Positions 12,687 through 25,764 of a stretch of DNA of 64,000 nucleotides are shown piece by piece. The position numbers and the translations under genes were made by a program. How positions within the stretch are numbered: position 1 is the stretch's first letter; the number at the start of each line of letters is the position of its first letter. The notes below the pieces were generated by a model that saw only the letters and a list, made by a program, of their open reading frames with translations, ran no database searches and was not told where the DNA came from. Source of the stretch: Portunus trituberculatus (lineage: Eukaryota; Arthropoda; Malacostraca; Decapoda; Portunidae); the NCBI RefSeq assembly GCF_017591435.1, contig NC_059301.1, positions 36,220,050 through 36,284,049 of the forward strand, given 5' to 3'.

Positions 12687-12688
<2 letters not shown>

Positions 12689-15631
12689 TTACCTAATTGT
12701 ATTTACCTAATTGTAACATACGGAAAAGAGCTATGCTCGTGTTGTCCCGTCTCCATATCTATTAATGTCCAGCTTTTTCTTAAAATCATGAATATTCCTT
12801 GCGTTGACCACTTCCACGCCTAAACTATTCCATGCTTCCACCCTTCTATGAGGGAAGCTATATTTTTCACATCTCTCCTATAAGTGGCCATTTTAGTTTT
12901 TCCCATGCCCTCTCGACATTCTTCCATTCCACATACACAGATCTTCCCTATCCATTTTTCCATGCCAATCATCACTCTGTATATTGCTATCAGGTCTCCC
13001 CTTTCTCTCTGTTTTCCAGGGTTGGAAGTTGCATTCTTTTCAGTCTGTCTTCATAAGTCAAATCTCTTAAGTCAGGCACCATTTTGTTGCAGCCCTCTGT
13101 ACTTTCTCTAGTTTCCTTATGTGTTTCTTTAAGTTCGAGCCCACTGTATTGTTGCATATTCAAGCCTCGGTCTTATCATTGCAGTAATTATTTTCTTCAT
13201 CATTTCTTCATCTAAATATACGAACGCCACTCTTATGTTCCTCAATAAGTTCAATACTTCTCCAATTATTTTGTTTATATGTCTCTCTGGCGATAGGTCA
13301 TTGGTAATTGTCACCCCAAGGTCTTTTTCTTCATGACTGGTTTTATGTCTTCATTTCCTATCTTGTACATACTCCTGATTCTTCTTTCACTCTTGCCAAA
13401 CTCTATTTTCTTGCATTTTGTCGTGTTGAACTCCATTTGCCATGTACAGCTCCATTTCCATATTCTGTCCAAGTCTTCCTGGAGTAGTTCGCAATCTTTG
13501 TCACATCTCACTTTTCTTAACAATTTTGCATCGTCTGCAAATAGGCTCACATAACTGGACACCCCATCCACCATGTCATTTATGTAGACCGCGAACATTA
13601 CTGGTGCCAACACTGATCCCTGTGGAACTCCACTCTCCACCAATCCCCATTCTGATGGTCTGTCCTTAATTATTGTTCTCATTTCTCTTCCTACCAAAAG
13701 TCTTCCATCCATTTTAGTAAACTGCCATGCACTCCTCCTACCATTTCAAGTTTCCAGATCAGTCTCTGGTGTGGTACCTTATCAAAGGCCTTTTTTAAAT
13801 CCAGATATATTCCATCAGCCCAACCATCTCTTTCCTGTATTACATCTATCACCCTCGAATAGTAACATATCAGGTTTGTCGTGCATGAACGCCCTTTTCT
13901 AAAACCAAATTGACACTCACAAAGTATGTCATTTTTCTCCAAGAAGTCTGTCCATCTATTCTTCACCACCCTCTCACACATCTTAGCTACCACACTTGTA
14001 AGTGACACTGGTCTATAGTTCAATGGGTCTCTCTTGTTACCTGATTTATAGATTGGGACAATGTTAGCTCTTTTCCAGTCTTGGGGCACTACACCTTCCC
14101 TTAATGAGGCATCAATTACTTCACAAACTTTTTCTGCCAATTGCTCCCTGCATTCTCTTAAAATCCATCCTGATACCCCATCAGGTCCCACAGCTTTTCT
14201 CACTTCTAAACTCCCCATCATGTTCTTGATCTCCTCCACAGTTACTTGAAACTCCTTCATAATCCCTTTCTGTTCCATTACCAGTGGTTTGTCAAAAGCA
14301 GTCTCCTTTGTGAATACCTTCCGAAAGCATCCATTCATAGCCTCTGCCATTTCCTGGGATCTTCACTGCATACTCCATTTACTTCTAAACTTTCAATACT
14401 TTCTCTATTTTTGATGTTGTTGTTCACATGTCTGTAAAAAGCCTTGGTTGGTCTTTACATTTATCAATTATATCCTTTTCTTGTTTCTTTCTTTCTTCTC
14501 TTCTAATCAACACATATTCATTTCTTGCTCTTTTGTAACTTTCCCACTGCTTAATCCGTCTTTTCCTTCTCCACCTCTTCCATGCATCCTCTTTTCTTGT
14601 TCTAGCCTTTTCACATCTATCGTTAAACCAGTCCTGCTTTCCAACTTCTCTATGTTGTCTTATTGGTACAAATTTTTCTCACCTTCTTTGTATATTTTTA
14701 TAAATTCCTTCCACTTTTCATTTGCTCCTTAGCACTCTTGAATTTCATCCAATTTGTCTCTTGAAAGAATTTCTTTAGGTTTCCAAAATCTGTCTTGGCA
14801 TAATTCCATCTTCCCACTTTATATTCTTCATTTCTTCTAGATTTCTCTTCGTCTATCACCTTGAACTCCAAAACTGCATGATCACTCTTTGCTAAAGGGC
14901 ACTCCACCCTCATCTCCTCAATGACCATTGGCTCTGTACTAAAGACCAAGTCCAGTCTTGACGATGCTCCCTCTCCTCCAAACCTAGTATCTTCTTTGAC
15001 CCACTGAGTTAACACATTTTCCATTGCCAGTGTCAATAGTGTATTTCCCATGTTGTCTCTGATCCTTCCATTGACCAGTCCTCCCAACACACCTCTTTAC
15101 AATTAAAATCTCCCATCATTATAGTTCGTTCACAGCCACCCAACATTTCTTCCAGACATGTTCCTGTATCACTTATCATTTCTTCATATTCCTGTACTGA
15201 CCATGCATTTGTCTTAGGTGGTACGTACACCACTATGTAGTGCCTCTTTTTCCTTCATTAGTTTCTGCTCTGATCTTTAGCACTTCTGCCTTTCCCATAC
15301 CTTTTTTCACTTGATCCACCTTTATATCTTTTTTAACCAGCAACATCACTCCTCCTCCCATCTTACCTACTCTATTTCTTTTCCAAACATTATATTTCCT
15401 TCTCCAACCATCATCAGGTCTTCTCCCTCTCTCAGTTTTGTTTCAGTAAGACCCACAATATCTGGGTTCTTGTCCCTCAAGTAATCGTTGAGTTCTAAAA
15501 TCCCCGATATCACTCCATTTATGTTGGAATACATTACATTTCGCTCATATGTAAGTTTCTTTAGTCCTTTCTTGCTGTACTTTTCTGGGTTATGAACCAC
15601 TTCCTCAGTCTCATATCCAAGATTCTCCAGA

Positions 15632-15632
<1 letters not shown>
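12687..15632 (-). mobile_element. LINE copy C (family 4), 5'-truncated
   Basis: The tail on the minus strand reads CAATTAGGTAAATACAATTAGGTAAATACA and then (CA)n; two tail units are present. ORF2 is almost complete, from the endonuclease start near 15600 to the C-terminal domain near 12720, with frameshifts. Truncation falls at the ORF1/ORF2 junction, directly at the (TG)n tract 15633-15715. Confidence 0.9.
12720..15600 (-). pseudogene. LINE ORF2 remnant, family 4
   Basis: Endonuclease parts: VMYSNINGVISGILELNDYL (15540 region), TETKLREG, YVPPKTNAWS, GDFNCKEV and SRLDLVF with KSDHAVLEF. Reverse transcriptase parts: KAVGPDGVSG, YRPVSLTSV, FGFRKGRSC, YLDLKKAFDKVPHQRLIWKL, ESGVPQGSVLAPVMFAVYIN and the catalytic FADDAKLL. 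The C-terminal domain has IRPRLEYATI and the family GDLIAIY-like stretch. A frameshift at about 13700 separates fingers/palm from the catalytic motif, and others follow near 13310 and 14700-15090. Confidence 0.88.

Positions 15633-15715
<83 letters not shown>
15633..15715. repeat. (TG)n microsatellite between LINEs C and D
   Basis: About 41 pure TG units. The left edge is the truncation point of LINE C; the right edge is the 3' tail of LINE D. Confidence 0.98.
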
Positions 15716-15717
<2 letters not shown>

Positions 15718-16302
15718 TTACCTATTTGTGTATTACAGGGCCCAAGCTAAGCTCTCTGTGACCTGTCTCCTTGTCCATTCCTGTCATATCTCTCTTTCAT
15801 CTGATTGACACACACCACGTCAACGACATCACTCCTCTGTTTATTCCACTTATCAATGCTACGATGCGGGAAACTGTATTTTCTCACGTCATTTAGACAG
15901 ATGTCCTTTATTAGCTTTTTTCCATGTCCTAGGAGATGATTACTTGTGGTCACCTTTATCAACTCTCTATCCAGTATGTCAATCTTGTTCACCAATTTAT
16001 ACATAGTTATCATGTCTCCTCTTGTTCTTCTCTCTTCTAATGTGGTCAGCCCCAGCTTCCTCAGTCTTTCCTCATAGTGTAACTCCCTGAACTCCATCCT
16101 GAGACCTCTGTACCATCTTCACATTGTTTCACATGCGTGCCAGCCTCTGTATTCCCTTTCTACCTTCTTCATCATTTTTCTTAGTGGAATGCAAGGCCAA
16201 TATTTTGAAGCATGTTGTGAAAAAATCCAGACACAACTCTGCATTGGTCTCTTTAATTTTCTCATCACTTGGGGTCTGTATTAAGGTACATAATAGTCTT
16301 GT
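15716..16302 (-). mobile_element. LINE copy D (family 2), internally deleted 3' end
   Basis: The tail ATACACAAATAGGTAAATAC is followed by the ORF2 C-terminal domain (16097-15747; LEERRTRGDMITMYKLVN and KWNKQRSDVVDVV). Comparison with the family-2 copy at 41245-45315 shows two internal deletions around 16170-16260. Its right edge meets the 3' end of LINE E without a microsatellite. Confidence 0.82.
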
Positions 16303-16369
16303 CTATATTACAGGGCCTGGGCTTTATGCTCGTGTGGCCCCACCTCCATATCTACACTTATCCAATCTT

Positions 16370-19110
16370 ACTTTAAAAGTGTGCACACTTGTTGCAGACA
16401 CTACTTCTTCATCTAAACTGTTCCACGTCTCAATACATCTCATGGAAACTATATTTTTAATATCTCTCAGACATCTTCCTTTCTCAGCTTTTTACTATGC
16501 GATCTTGTGCTTGGATGTCATATTCTTCTCTCAGGATCAGTTTCTCATTATCCACTTGGTCCATTCCGTTGATCAATTTATAGACTTGTATCAGGTCTCC
16601 TCTCTCCTTCTTTGTTCCAAGGTTGGTAGATCCATAGCCTTTAGTCTCTCCTCATATGTCATCCCTTCAAGTTCTGGGACCATTCTTGTAGCCATTTTTG
16701 TAGCCTCCAATTTCTTATGTGTTTCTTTTATGAGGGGTCCACACTACTCCTGCATATTCCAATCTGGGTCTTATTATAGTATTTATCAATTTCTTCATCA
16801 TTTCTTTGTCCATGTAGTGAAATGCTACTCCAATATTCCTTAGCAAATTATATGTTTCTCTAAAAATTCTATCAATATGGCTTACTGGTTGATTGTTTTC
16901 TTCCATCGTCACTCCTAAGTCCTTTTCCTTTTGACTTTCTCCAGTTCTACTCCATCTCCCATCTTATAGATTCCCACAGGTCGTCTTTCACTCTTTCCCA
17001 TTTCCATGACATGGCTTTTGTTCACATTGAATTCCATTTCCCACTTCTTACTCCATTCCCAGATCTTATTTAGGTCTTCTTGCAGTATTTCACAATCCTC
17101 CTTTTGCTTTATAACTCTGCACAGTTTCGTATCATCCGCAAACAAATTTATGTAGCTGTTCACTCCTTCTGGCATGTCGTTAATATAAATGAGGAAAAGT
17201 ATTGGTGCCAATACTGACCCCTGTGGCACTCCGCTTTCTACTGCTCTCCACTTGGACTTCATATCTTTAACTACCGTCCTTATTTCTCTCCCTCAAATAA
17301 TTTTCTATCCATCTCAATGTGCTTCCTTTTAAGCCACCCTTCTCCTCTAACTTCCACAGTAATCTTGCATGTGGCACTTTGTCAAACGCCTTTTTAAATC
17401 CAAATAGATGCAGTCAACCCATCCTCTCTCTCTTGTACTCTATCAACTATTCTAGAATAGAAACTCAATAAATTAGTTACACAAGACCGTCCTTTTCTAA
17501 AACCAAATTGGCTATTTGATATTAATTTGTTGTCTTCAAGGAACTCGATCCATTGTTTCTTTATTATTCTTTCACACATCTTGCATATTACACTAGTTAG
17601 TGATACCGGTCTGTAATTTAAAGGTTCTTCTTCCTTCCGCTCTTATATATGGGAACCACCTCAGCTCTTTTCCATTCTACTGGCACTGTTCCATTTTCTA
17701 TTGAGCATTTTATGATGTTGTATATAGGACTTGCTAGTTCTTCCCTACATTCTTTCAGTATTCTGCCTGAGACTTCATCCGGTCCCATTGCCTTCTCTTC
17801 ATCCAGTTCCTTCATTAACTCTTTTATTTCAAACTTGGTTACTTTAATCTCTTTCATATAGATTGTCTCTATTACCGTGTGGCCTCTCAAATTTGGATTC
17901 TTTAGTAAAGACCTCCTGGAATTTTTAATTTAATAGTTCTGCCATACTTTTTGGGTCTTCCACTATCCTGTTCTCTCCTTTTAACCTTTTTATTGTTTCT
18001 TTTTGCCTAATTTTTCCATTTATGAATCTATAGAACAATTTTGGTTGCTCCTTACATTTTTCGACAATATCTTTTCAAGTTCTTTTCCTCTTCCTTCCTC
18101 ACCTTAACATATTCATTTCTCGCTGCCTTGAAGTTTTCCTTGTTTGTTGGATTCCTATTTCTCCTCCACCTTTTCCATGCTCCATCTCTTTTCTCCTTTG
18201 CCCTAGCACACCTTGCATTAAACCAATCTTTCTTTCCTTCTTCTTTAGGTCTATATTTTGGGACATATTCCTGACTCCTGTTTTGTATATTTCCAAAAAT
18301 AAGTTATATTTGTCTTGCATTGTCTCTGAGTTTTCCATCTCCTCCCAGTCTACGTTTTAAAATAGTTCTTGAGATTCTCAATATCAGCCTTTCTGTAATT
18401 TAATCGGTCTCCTTTGTATGAATCGTCTCTATCTTCCTTTCCTTCTTCTATATCTATTTCTAATATTGCATGGTCACTCTTTCCCAATGGGCACTTATAT
18501 CTTATATCATCATTCATTTGTATACCCCTTGTAAAAACTAGGTCCAATCTCGCCGCTCGTCGTTTCCTCTGAATCTTGTGCATTCCTTTACTCTCTGGTC
18601 CATCATATTGTCTATCATTAGGTTCAAGAATCTTTCTCCCAGGCTTCTTCCCCATACCACTTTCATAATTTTCCCAGTCCACTTCTTTACAGTTGAAATC
18701 TCCTACTAATATCACTTTTCTCCTTTCTTTAACGATTCTCATTAGACTCCTTATTGTGTCATCTATCATGTCTTTATATTCTTGATTGGTCCATGAATTT
18801 GTTTTTGGTGGCACATATGTTACAATGATTGTTAACTCTTTTTATTAATATGCATCTTAATATACAATACTTCTGCTTTTCCTTCCCACATTCCACTTGG
18901 TTTATCACTATCTCCTTCCTTAACATTATCATGACTCCTCCTCCTTTACCCACTCTGTCTCTTCTCCATACATTATACCTATTATCCAAATCTATTTTGA
19001 TTGCCTCATTTAGTTTTGTTTCAGCCAGGCATACAATATCTGGATTTTCTTTCCTTATGTAATCTCTTAATTCTAATTTACTTGATAAAACCCGTCTATG
19101 TTCGTATACA
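16370..19110 (-). pseudogene. LINE ORF2, family 3, broken
   Basis: Endonuclease: MYTNIDGF-like start near 19100, RRDRVGKGGGVMIM, GDFNCKEVDWENY, RLDLVFTRG and GKSDHAILEIDIEEG. Reverse transcriptase: KAMGPDEVSG, FGFRKGRSC, ESGVPQGSVLAPILFLIYIN and the catalytic FADDTKLC (about 17150). The C-terminal domain has IRPRLEYAGVVW. At least four frameshifts or stops are visible. Confidence 0.85.
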
Positions 19111-19139
19111 TCATTTTTAGTCTTTTGCCTTTATCATTT

Positions 19140-20040
19140 TTAGTTAAACTTGTTCCACTTTTTCTCTTCCTTCTCGTTTATATACCATTTCCTTATCCTG
19201 TCTCCTAGAATTCTCCAAAAATGCCTTCTTCTCCTCTTCTGACCTTTCATTATTCTTTTCCTTACTGCTGCTGCCAGTTCATTGTATCTCTTCCTTTCTT
19301 CCTCATTTCTATTTTTCTTTATATAGATATCCTTGCAGCCTTCTGTTTCTCTAAGTTTTGTTGTTCTATATAATATTTCTTCTGTTGCTGCTTGTGATTT
19401 TAGTAGTATTTTAATTGGTCTCGTTTTTCCTTCTTGATATGGTCCCATTCTGTTTATTTCTTCTACTTCCTCTTCCAAGTTCTGCCTATCTTCATCATTA
19501 AGATTCTTCAGTAGGTCTTTGACTGATTTCATTTCTTCTTTTTCTTTTTTGGTCTATATTTTATATTTTTTTCTTTTATTCCAAATACGACTACACTCTT
19601 CTTTTTTCTGCAATTTCTCTAACTAGATTTTCTTTTGTCTTGAGGACTCCTATCATTTTGTTTGTCATATTTTCTTCTTTTTCTTTAAGTTGTTCTTGAA
19701 TCACCTCCTGAAAATCGGCCTTATCTTTCTTATCTTGGACTCTCCATGCTTGTACTTCTTTTTTAATCACGTTCTGTACTCTTTCCTCTTCCTTGTTTAC
19801 TAGATCTTTCAGCTTCTCCTTTTCTTTCTCGGCTTTACCGAGTCCTTCTTCCATCTGCTTCTTGTAGTTAGCTACTTCCTTTTTTAGTTCTTCGTTTTCC
19901 GCTCTTAGCCTAGCTTCATTTTCTTCCACTTTTCTTATCCTTTCTCTCAGTCTTATAAACTCCATTTCCTGTTCTTTATTCTCTTTCATTTCCATCTTCT
20001 CCTTTATCAGTTTATCTAGTTTACATTCAATATTTGACAC
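19140..20040 (-). pseudogene. LINE ORF1, family 3, broken
   Basis: The N-terminal half (20040-19591) is one continuous Lys/Glu-rich coiled coil of about 150 residues. The C-terminal half (19532-19140) has RMGPYQEGKTRPIKILLKSQ, then ATEEILYR and DIYIKKNRNEEER, the same RNA-recognition-like arrangement as the other families. A stop and frame change between 19591 and 19532 divides them. Confidence 0.78.
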
Positions 20041-20294
20041 TCTCTTAAGTAGTGAAGTTGTCGTCGTATCGAACCCTTCAATACGCGTCTCCTCACCGAC
20101 ATAGTCATCATCAGCCCTTCTCTATTCTCATGTCTGCATTTGGATGGAATATCTTTTCACTCATTATTCTTTACTAATTGATTTCATGAAGTGAGTCCAC
20201 ACTACCTGCCCAGGCCACTGTAAATACTATACAACAGGTGTAGTGAAGATCAGCTGATCGTCGGAACTGCGCCAGTGCGTCCGCTCAACCGTGT

Positions 20295-20297
<3 letters not shown>

Positions 20298-20334
<37 letters not shown>
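20298..20334. repeat. (TG)n microsatellite between LINEs E and F
   Basis: About 18 TG units between the 5' end of the full-length LINE E and the 3' tail of LINE F. Confidence 0.97.
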
Positions 20335-20336
<2 letters not shown>

Positions 20337-21731
20337 TTACCTAGTTGTATTTACCTAGTTGTAGTTTTACAGGGCCTGGGCTTTATGCTCGTGTGGTCCC
20401 GTCTCCATATCTACACTTATCCAATTTTTCTTTAAAACTATGTACACTCTTTGCTGATACCACTTCCTCACTACTGTTCAAACTGTTCCTCCATATCTAC
20501 ACTTATCAATCTTACTTTATCACTTTGCAGACACTACTTCTTCATCTAAACTGTTCCACGTCTCAATACATCTCTGGAAACTATATTTTTAACATCTCTC
20601 AGACATCTTCCTTTCTCAGCTTTTTACTATGCGATCTTGTGCTTGGTGTCATATTCTTCTCTCAGGATCAGTTTCTCATTATCCACTTGGTCCATTCCGT
20701 TGATCAATTTATAGACTTGTATCAGGTCTCCTCTCTCCCTTCTTTGTTCCAAGGTTGGTAGATCCATAGCCTTTAGTCTCTCCTCATATGTCATCCCTTC
20801 AAGTTCTGGGACCATTCTTGTAGCCATTTTTGTAGCCTCTCAATTTTCTTATGTGTTTCTTTTTATGAGGGGTCCACACTACTCCTGCATATTCCAATCT
20901 GGGTCTTATTATAGTATTTATCAATTTCTTCATCATTTCTTTGTCCATGTAGTGAAATGCTACTCCAATATTCCTTAGCAAATTATATGTTTCTCTAAAA
21001 ATTCTATCAATATGGCTTACTGGTTGATTGTTTTCTTCCATCGTCACTCCTAAGTCCTTTTCCTTTTTGACTTTCTCCAGTTCTACTCCATCTCCCATCT
21101 TATAGATTCCCACAGGTCGTCTTTCACTCTTTCCCATTTCCATGACATGGCTTTTGTTCACATTGAATTCCATTTCCCACTTCTTACTCCATTCCCAGAT
21201 CTTATTTAGGTCTTCTTGCAGTATTTCACAATCCTCCTTTTGCTTTATAACTCTGCACAGTTTCGTATCATCCATAAACAAATTTATGTAGCTGTTCACT
21301 CCTTCTGGCATGTCGTTAATATAAATGAGGAAAAGTACTGGTGCCAATACTGACCCCTGTGGCACTCCGCTTTCTACTTCTCTCCACTTGGACTTCATAT
21401 CTTTAACTACCGTCCTTATTTCTCTCCCCCTCAAATAATTTTCTATCCATCTCAATGTGCTTCCTTTTAAGCCACCCTTCTCCTCTAACTTCCACAGTAA
21501 TCTTGCGTGTGGCACTTTGTCAAACGCCTTTTTTAAATCCAAGTAGATGCAGTCAACCCATCCCTCTTTCTCTTGTACTCTATCAACTATTCTAGAATAG
21601 AAACTCAATAAATTAGTTACACAAGACCGTCCTTTTCTAAAACCAAATTGGCTATTTGATATCAATTTGTTGTCTTCAAGGAACTCGATCCATTGTTTCT
21701 TTATTATTCTTTCACACATCTTGCATATTAC

Positions 21732-21735
<4 letters not shown>
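20335..21735 (-). mobile_element. LINE copy F (family 3), 5'-truncated, flanked by (TG)n on both sides
   Basis: The tail has two TAGGTAAATACAAC units. The body is the reverse transcriptase and C-terminal part of ORF2. Aligned with LINE E it stops at CACTAGT (21731-21737), where (TG)n begins. A short local duplication or rearrangement of tail sequence lies near 20450-20530. This copy looks younger than its neighbours. Confidence 0.88.
20799..21735 (-). CDS. LINE reverse transcriptase, open frame, family 3, 5'-truncated
   Basis: An uninterrupted frame of about 310 codons, preceded by microsatellite-encoded Thr-His repeats that are not part of the gene. It shows FGFRKGRSC, YLDLKKAFDKVPHARLLWKL, ESGVPQGSVLAPVLFLIYIN and the catalytic motif as LFMDDTK rather than LFADDTK, then RETYNLLRNIGVAFHYMD and RPRLEYAGVVW. 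The endonuclease is absent. Motif identity with LINE E is very high. Confidence 0.85.

Positions 21736-21762
<27 letters not shown>
21736..21762. repeat. (TG)n microsatellite at the 5' edge of LINE F
   Basis: About 13 TG units; beyond it the sequence is unrelated to the LINEs. Confidence 0.96.
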
Positions 21763-22625
21763 AACAAAAGTCCCCTACACTTCAAAAAGATAAAAGACTA
21801 GGATTTGAAATATTTCAAGATTGGGCACTCATAATAACATCTCCAGCAAGTGAAAATTTTAAACTTTAAAGAGAATATCAGAAGCCTAACAAACACTTTT
21901 AAAAAATTATGCATTTCAAGATATAGAGCAAAGTGAGGAAGTGGGTAAGTCAATACACTATTGAGAACTACCATACTACTACAACTACTACTACTACTAC
22001 TACTACCTCTATCTATGTGCTCAAACATGTTTCATAAAGTAATCCTGTCCAGTAACATGTCACCTTACTACTACTGCATTACATAGCATCAAGGGAGTAA
22101 GTGTAAGGAAGTACTTGCACTAGTGAGATTTATGCCCCATAAATTCCTGCTGGTTTCCACAACTGCTCTATTTCATCATCATTACTTTGTTTAATCAGTA
22201 GATTTTTGCTTGTTTTGACAACCCTACTCTATTGCTTTAACACTCACTTTGTTTATGTTCTTATTTTTCTTTTCAGGGTTGGACAGCTCATGATTCTCTC
22301 CAACTTCTTTGTGTTTGCACCCTCTGTTCTCTTCCTGCCATGTAGTGGATTGTGAAATGAAAGTACCAAACCAAACCCTACTTTTTCAAACATTGGTGTT
22401 AGTAAATCCCAAAACCAAATCCTATGGCATATCTTGTCCTAATAACTTTGGAAATGTATTTCTTAAACTTGGAGATGATGATCCAATAACAACAGCACTC
22501 CTCACATAAACTGGCAGCTCTGGGAGAGTCTCAAAGACCCACCAAAGCAATTAGCTGATAATGCTTTACAGTTTCCCTGCTTAAAAAATCTATTTTGAAG
22601 TGTGCATTTGCATTCTATGAATATA
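21763..22625. other. Sec31 intron, no gene recognised
   Basis: Contains a short imperfect (ACT)n run around 21975-22005. An open frame at 22309-22509 on the plus strand has no recognisable similarity. Confidence 0.5.
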
Positions 22626-23111
22626 CTGTTGACCCCCCCTAACTTGGACTAATAGGGAGAAAGGTTGGTCCGACAAACAGGAAGGACATATGAATTCCAA
22701 CCCCGCCTCCTCCCCCACAAAAGAAAAAAAACAAAACAGGCTGATAGTTCAACTTGGACTTCAGGGGAGCGGTACAGGATTTATTTTGGAATTATTGTCT
22801 CTCCGAAACTTTCAGACCCTAAATTACCACATGGCGTAGTTTATTTTTGATAACTAAATATCCTTCCTATCAGGAAGCCATTTTTAAATGTCTCATGCAG
22901 TTGCATCATAGCCTGACTCACACCCTAAAAAAGATGTATCACTTGATACTTGTGTTTATGCAAAAGATATAATATGAATATTTTTCTCTTGATAATTTCA
23001 ACCTTTGGTGTGTCTCTCTCACTCAGTGACTCAGTACATGGCCAGGCATCAAGAGGGGTCATGTGTCATCTAGTTCTCTAATTTTTCAAAAATAATTAAT
23101 CCAGTTGACTG
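22626..23111. mobile_element. TA-flanked MITE, copy 1 (same family as 37993)
   Basis: The left end CTGTTGACC follows TA (22624-22625) and the right end GTTGACTG precedes TA (23112-23113); the inverted match is weak. The internal sequence (GTTCAACTTGGACTT, GAAGCCATTTTTAAATGTC, GACTCAGTACATG) is shared along about 450 bases with the copy starting at 37993. No coding region is visible. Confidence 0.65.
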
Positions 23112-23113
23112 TA

Positions 23114-25679
23114 TTTAATTATTTATCTATTTATTTACTTAGAATTTTTTTTTATTTGTACATAGTTGTGGCTATAGCTATATATTCACTAATCTCTTGT
23201 AGTTGGAGTGTACAAGCAGGTGAGAGCTGCTCCTCAGTCAGGCATGACTGGATTTTGCCAGTCTCTGGAAACCACTCTGGCAAACCTCACCTCCTCAAAC
23301 TTCATCCACAAGATGAAGTAATTCTAGACATTCTGCAAATGTCAACAATGAAACAACTGTTTACAATTGTCTTCAAAGCCATACAAGAAATGTTTCTTGG
23401 CTGCCAGCTTCTATACATAATTAGATTAAAATCTGGTTATTAAGCCTATTGTATGGAGTTTTGTACTTGTGGTTATGAGATTAACTGACGTGGGTATCAC
23501 AATCAGTCTGGAAATAGTGGTGGTAATATTCTAGAGTCCTTTACAATTATCATTATTGGCTGTTTTGGTTCCATTTTTTTCACTGAAGTATAGTATATGA
23601 ATAAATGTAAAACCCACCTCCCCTATAACCCTCAAAAAACTATTCAAATGTGACTGCAAAAGACTTCAACTAAAACAATCAGCAATGACAGTAAGAAAGG
23701 TCTCTAAAATATTACCACAGTAATTCATTTTGAAATTGGTGAGATGCACATACATACCAGCTTATAACCAACTAATCAGCCTCCACGTAGCCTACAATCT
23801 CCTACACCTGTATTGTATGGAGCCTATCTTGTTTTTATTTGCCAATCAATTTCAAAATTTCACATGATCAATATGATGTGCTATATACAATAAAATAAAT
23901 ATGATTTTTCCCTCTACTATGTAATGTTGTTTGGTCTCCCAAGCCAAGTAGAGCATGTAACATGTTTCTGACTAAAAATAACTAAAGCATAAGATTTTAC
24001 ATAATTCATAAAATTATCATGTGGAGATGCTGTAAATCTTGGAGTGGTAGTGGAAATTGATAGTTCTTTCAATCTGGTGAGTGATATGCACAATGTAAAT
24101 GAACCATAACTCATATGAGTAAAGGCAGCCAAATGCACAGATTTTACAAACACCTTTATCTCTTCCACATCATGCTGAATATCATTTTAACGTAAACTAA
24201 TGATATATTTCATTAGTTTTAATCATATATGAATCATGAATATCATTGGTGTTTCTTGTTGGGACAAACCAACAATTATCTAAGGAACTGGTGTTATCTT
24301 CAACGAACTGACACTAACATCACAGCTGAAAGTGATTTACAAAATAAGGTGTACTAAGAATCAGCAACATTGGCATTGGTAAATACAAATATCACATTTA
24401 AAAAAAATCAGGCTTTAATAATGATTCTGCCACTGAATTCATTTTCTGCATGGACAGTCTCCATGTCACTTATGAGGTACGTATACCAAAAACCAGGCTT
24501 GTCATGTTTTTTTAAATCTATGTTGTATCACATGTATTTCATAATTTGTTGTTCTAGTAACTACTAATTAATAAGAGCATATCTGTAACAACTGATTAAT
24601 AACAGTATTTATGTAACAATAATTGTAAATTGTAAACTAGTGCACATGTGTCACCTTAGATTGAGATGGTGTCACACAGCATGGAAGCGCACACTCATAA
24701 AAAAAAAATGTGCACCACTGAGAAGTTACTAAGAGTGAAAACTCTATGCATAAGCAGATTATAACTATATAAAAATTCTGCCTTCTATTTACTAAAAGCA
24801 ACATGGTACTTGGGACTTTTGTTGCAATTAGATCTCCCCAAAAATAAGTTACTTGTGTGAACAATTTCTAACAAATATCATGCTCCATTCCAGAGAAGCA
24901 CTTTCATCAATACACAAACAATGCACGTTCTCTTTCTTGCTGTGTTTCCGATCTTCCCTTCCTGAGGAATGTAAGGGTAGACAGGTTTGAACAGCAAACA
25001 GTTTCTTAGTGTGGCAAAAGGCTACTTGAACATAAATAAAAAAAATAATATAATACAACTAAAATGGTCATAAAAGCAACAGAAGTCTTTAACAAATTGT
25101 GTGGCATCAAAATTTGTTGCATATCATGCAGAAAAATGTGCATCAATATAGTGAGAGTCCACCATTCAATCATTAGCATTCATAAAATGCAACAAGATAT
25201 AATATTCTGTAGGTCTTTGTACTGCTGCAACGCTCTATCATATTCAAGACACCTGCAGAAGTGAGGACTTCAGACATTTTTCATTAATACATAATGATAT
25301 GAAGATGTTGAAACTGACACTTAGGAACTTTTATAATTTACAAAGTCCAATTTTCTTTCAAGACATAATAACTGACACAAAATTAAAGGCAAGAAAATCT
25401 TTACTGCAACTTAATTTCAGCATAGCTCAGAGATAATCATGCAACTAACAAGTCCCATTTATAGCAAAGCACTTCAGTGAGTGAGTGGCATGACTGCTTG
25501 TGTTCCTAGCACTCATCAGTGTGAGCAAACCAGCATTCAAGCACTACCAGTACCACTCACCAAGAAATTCACAGCTGCAGAAGGCTGCTGCACCTCAGTG
25601 GTAAGCCAGGAAAATACATCTCATTTAGCTTAGTCTATTCTATATACACATAAATATCATCAGTGCATATCATCAATAA

Positions 25680-25682
<3 letters not shown>
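23114..25682. other. Sec31 intron, no gene recognised
   Basis: AT-rich. A 112-codon frame at 23105-23443 and shorter ones elsewhere lack similarity, splice logic or bias. No repeat boundary was seen. Confidence 0.5.

Positions 25683-25759
<77 letters not shown>
25683..25759. repeat. (TA)n microsatellite
   Basis: About 38 pure TA units in the intron between exons 11 and 10. Confidence 0.97.

Positions 25760-25764
<5 letters not shown>

Larger units (their letters stand above)
16303..20297 (-). mobile_element. LINE copy E (family 3), near full length
   Basis: About 4 kb with 5' leader (20297-20041), ORF1 (20040-19140), ORF2 endonuclease (19062-18350), reverse transcriptase (17890-16915) and C-terminal part. 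Its 5' end abuts the (TG)n tract 20298-20334, which is the 3' tail of LINE F. The genes are broken by frameshifts. Confidence 0.88.

Noticed and set aside
23105..23443. 112-codon plus-strand frame as a host gene
   Set aside because: Low-complexity hydrophobic start, no recognisable domain, and it begins at the edge of a MITE.
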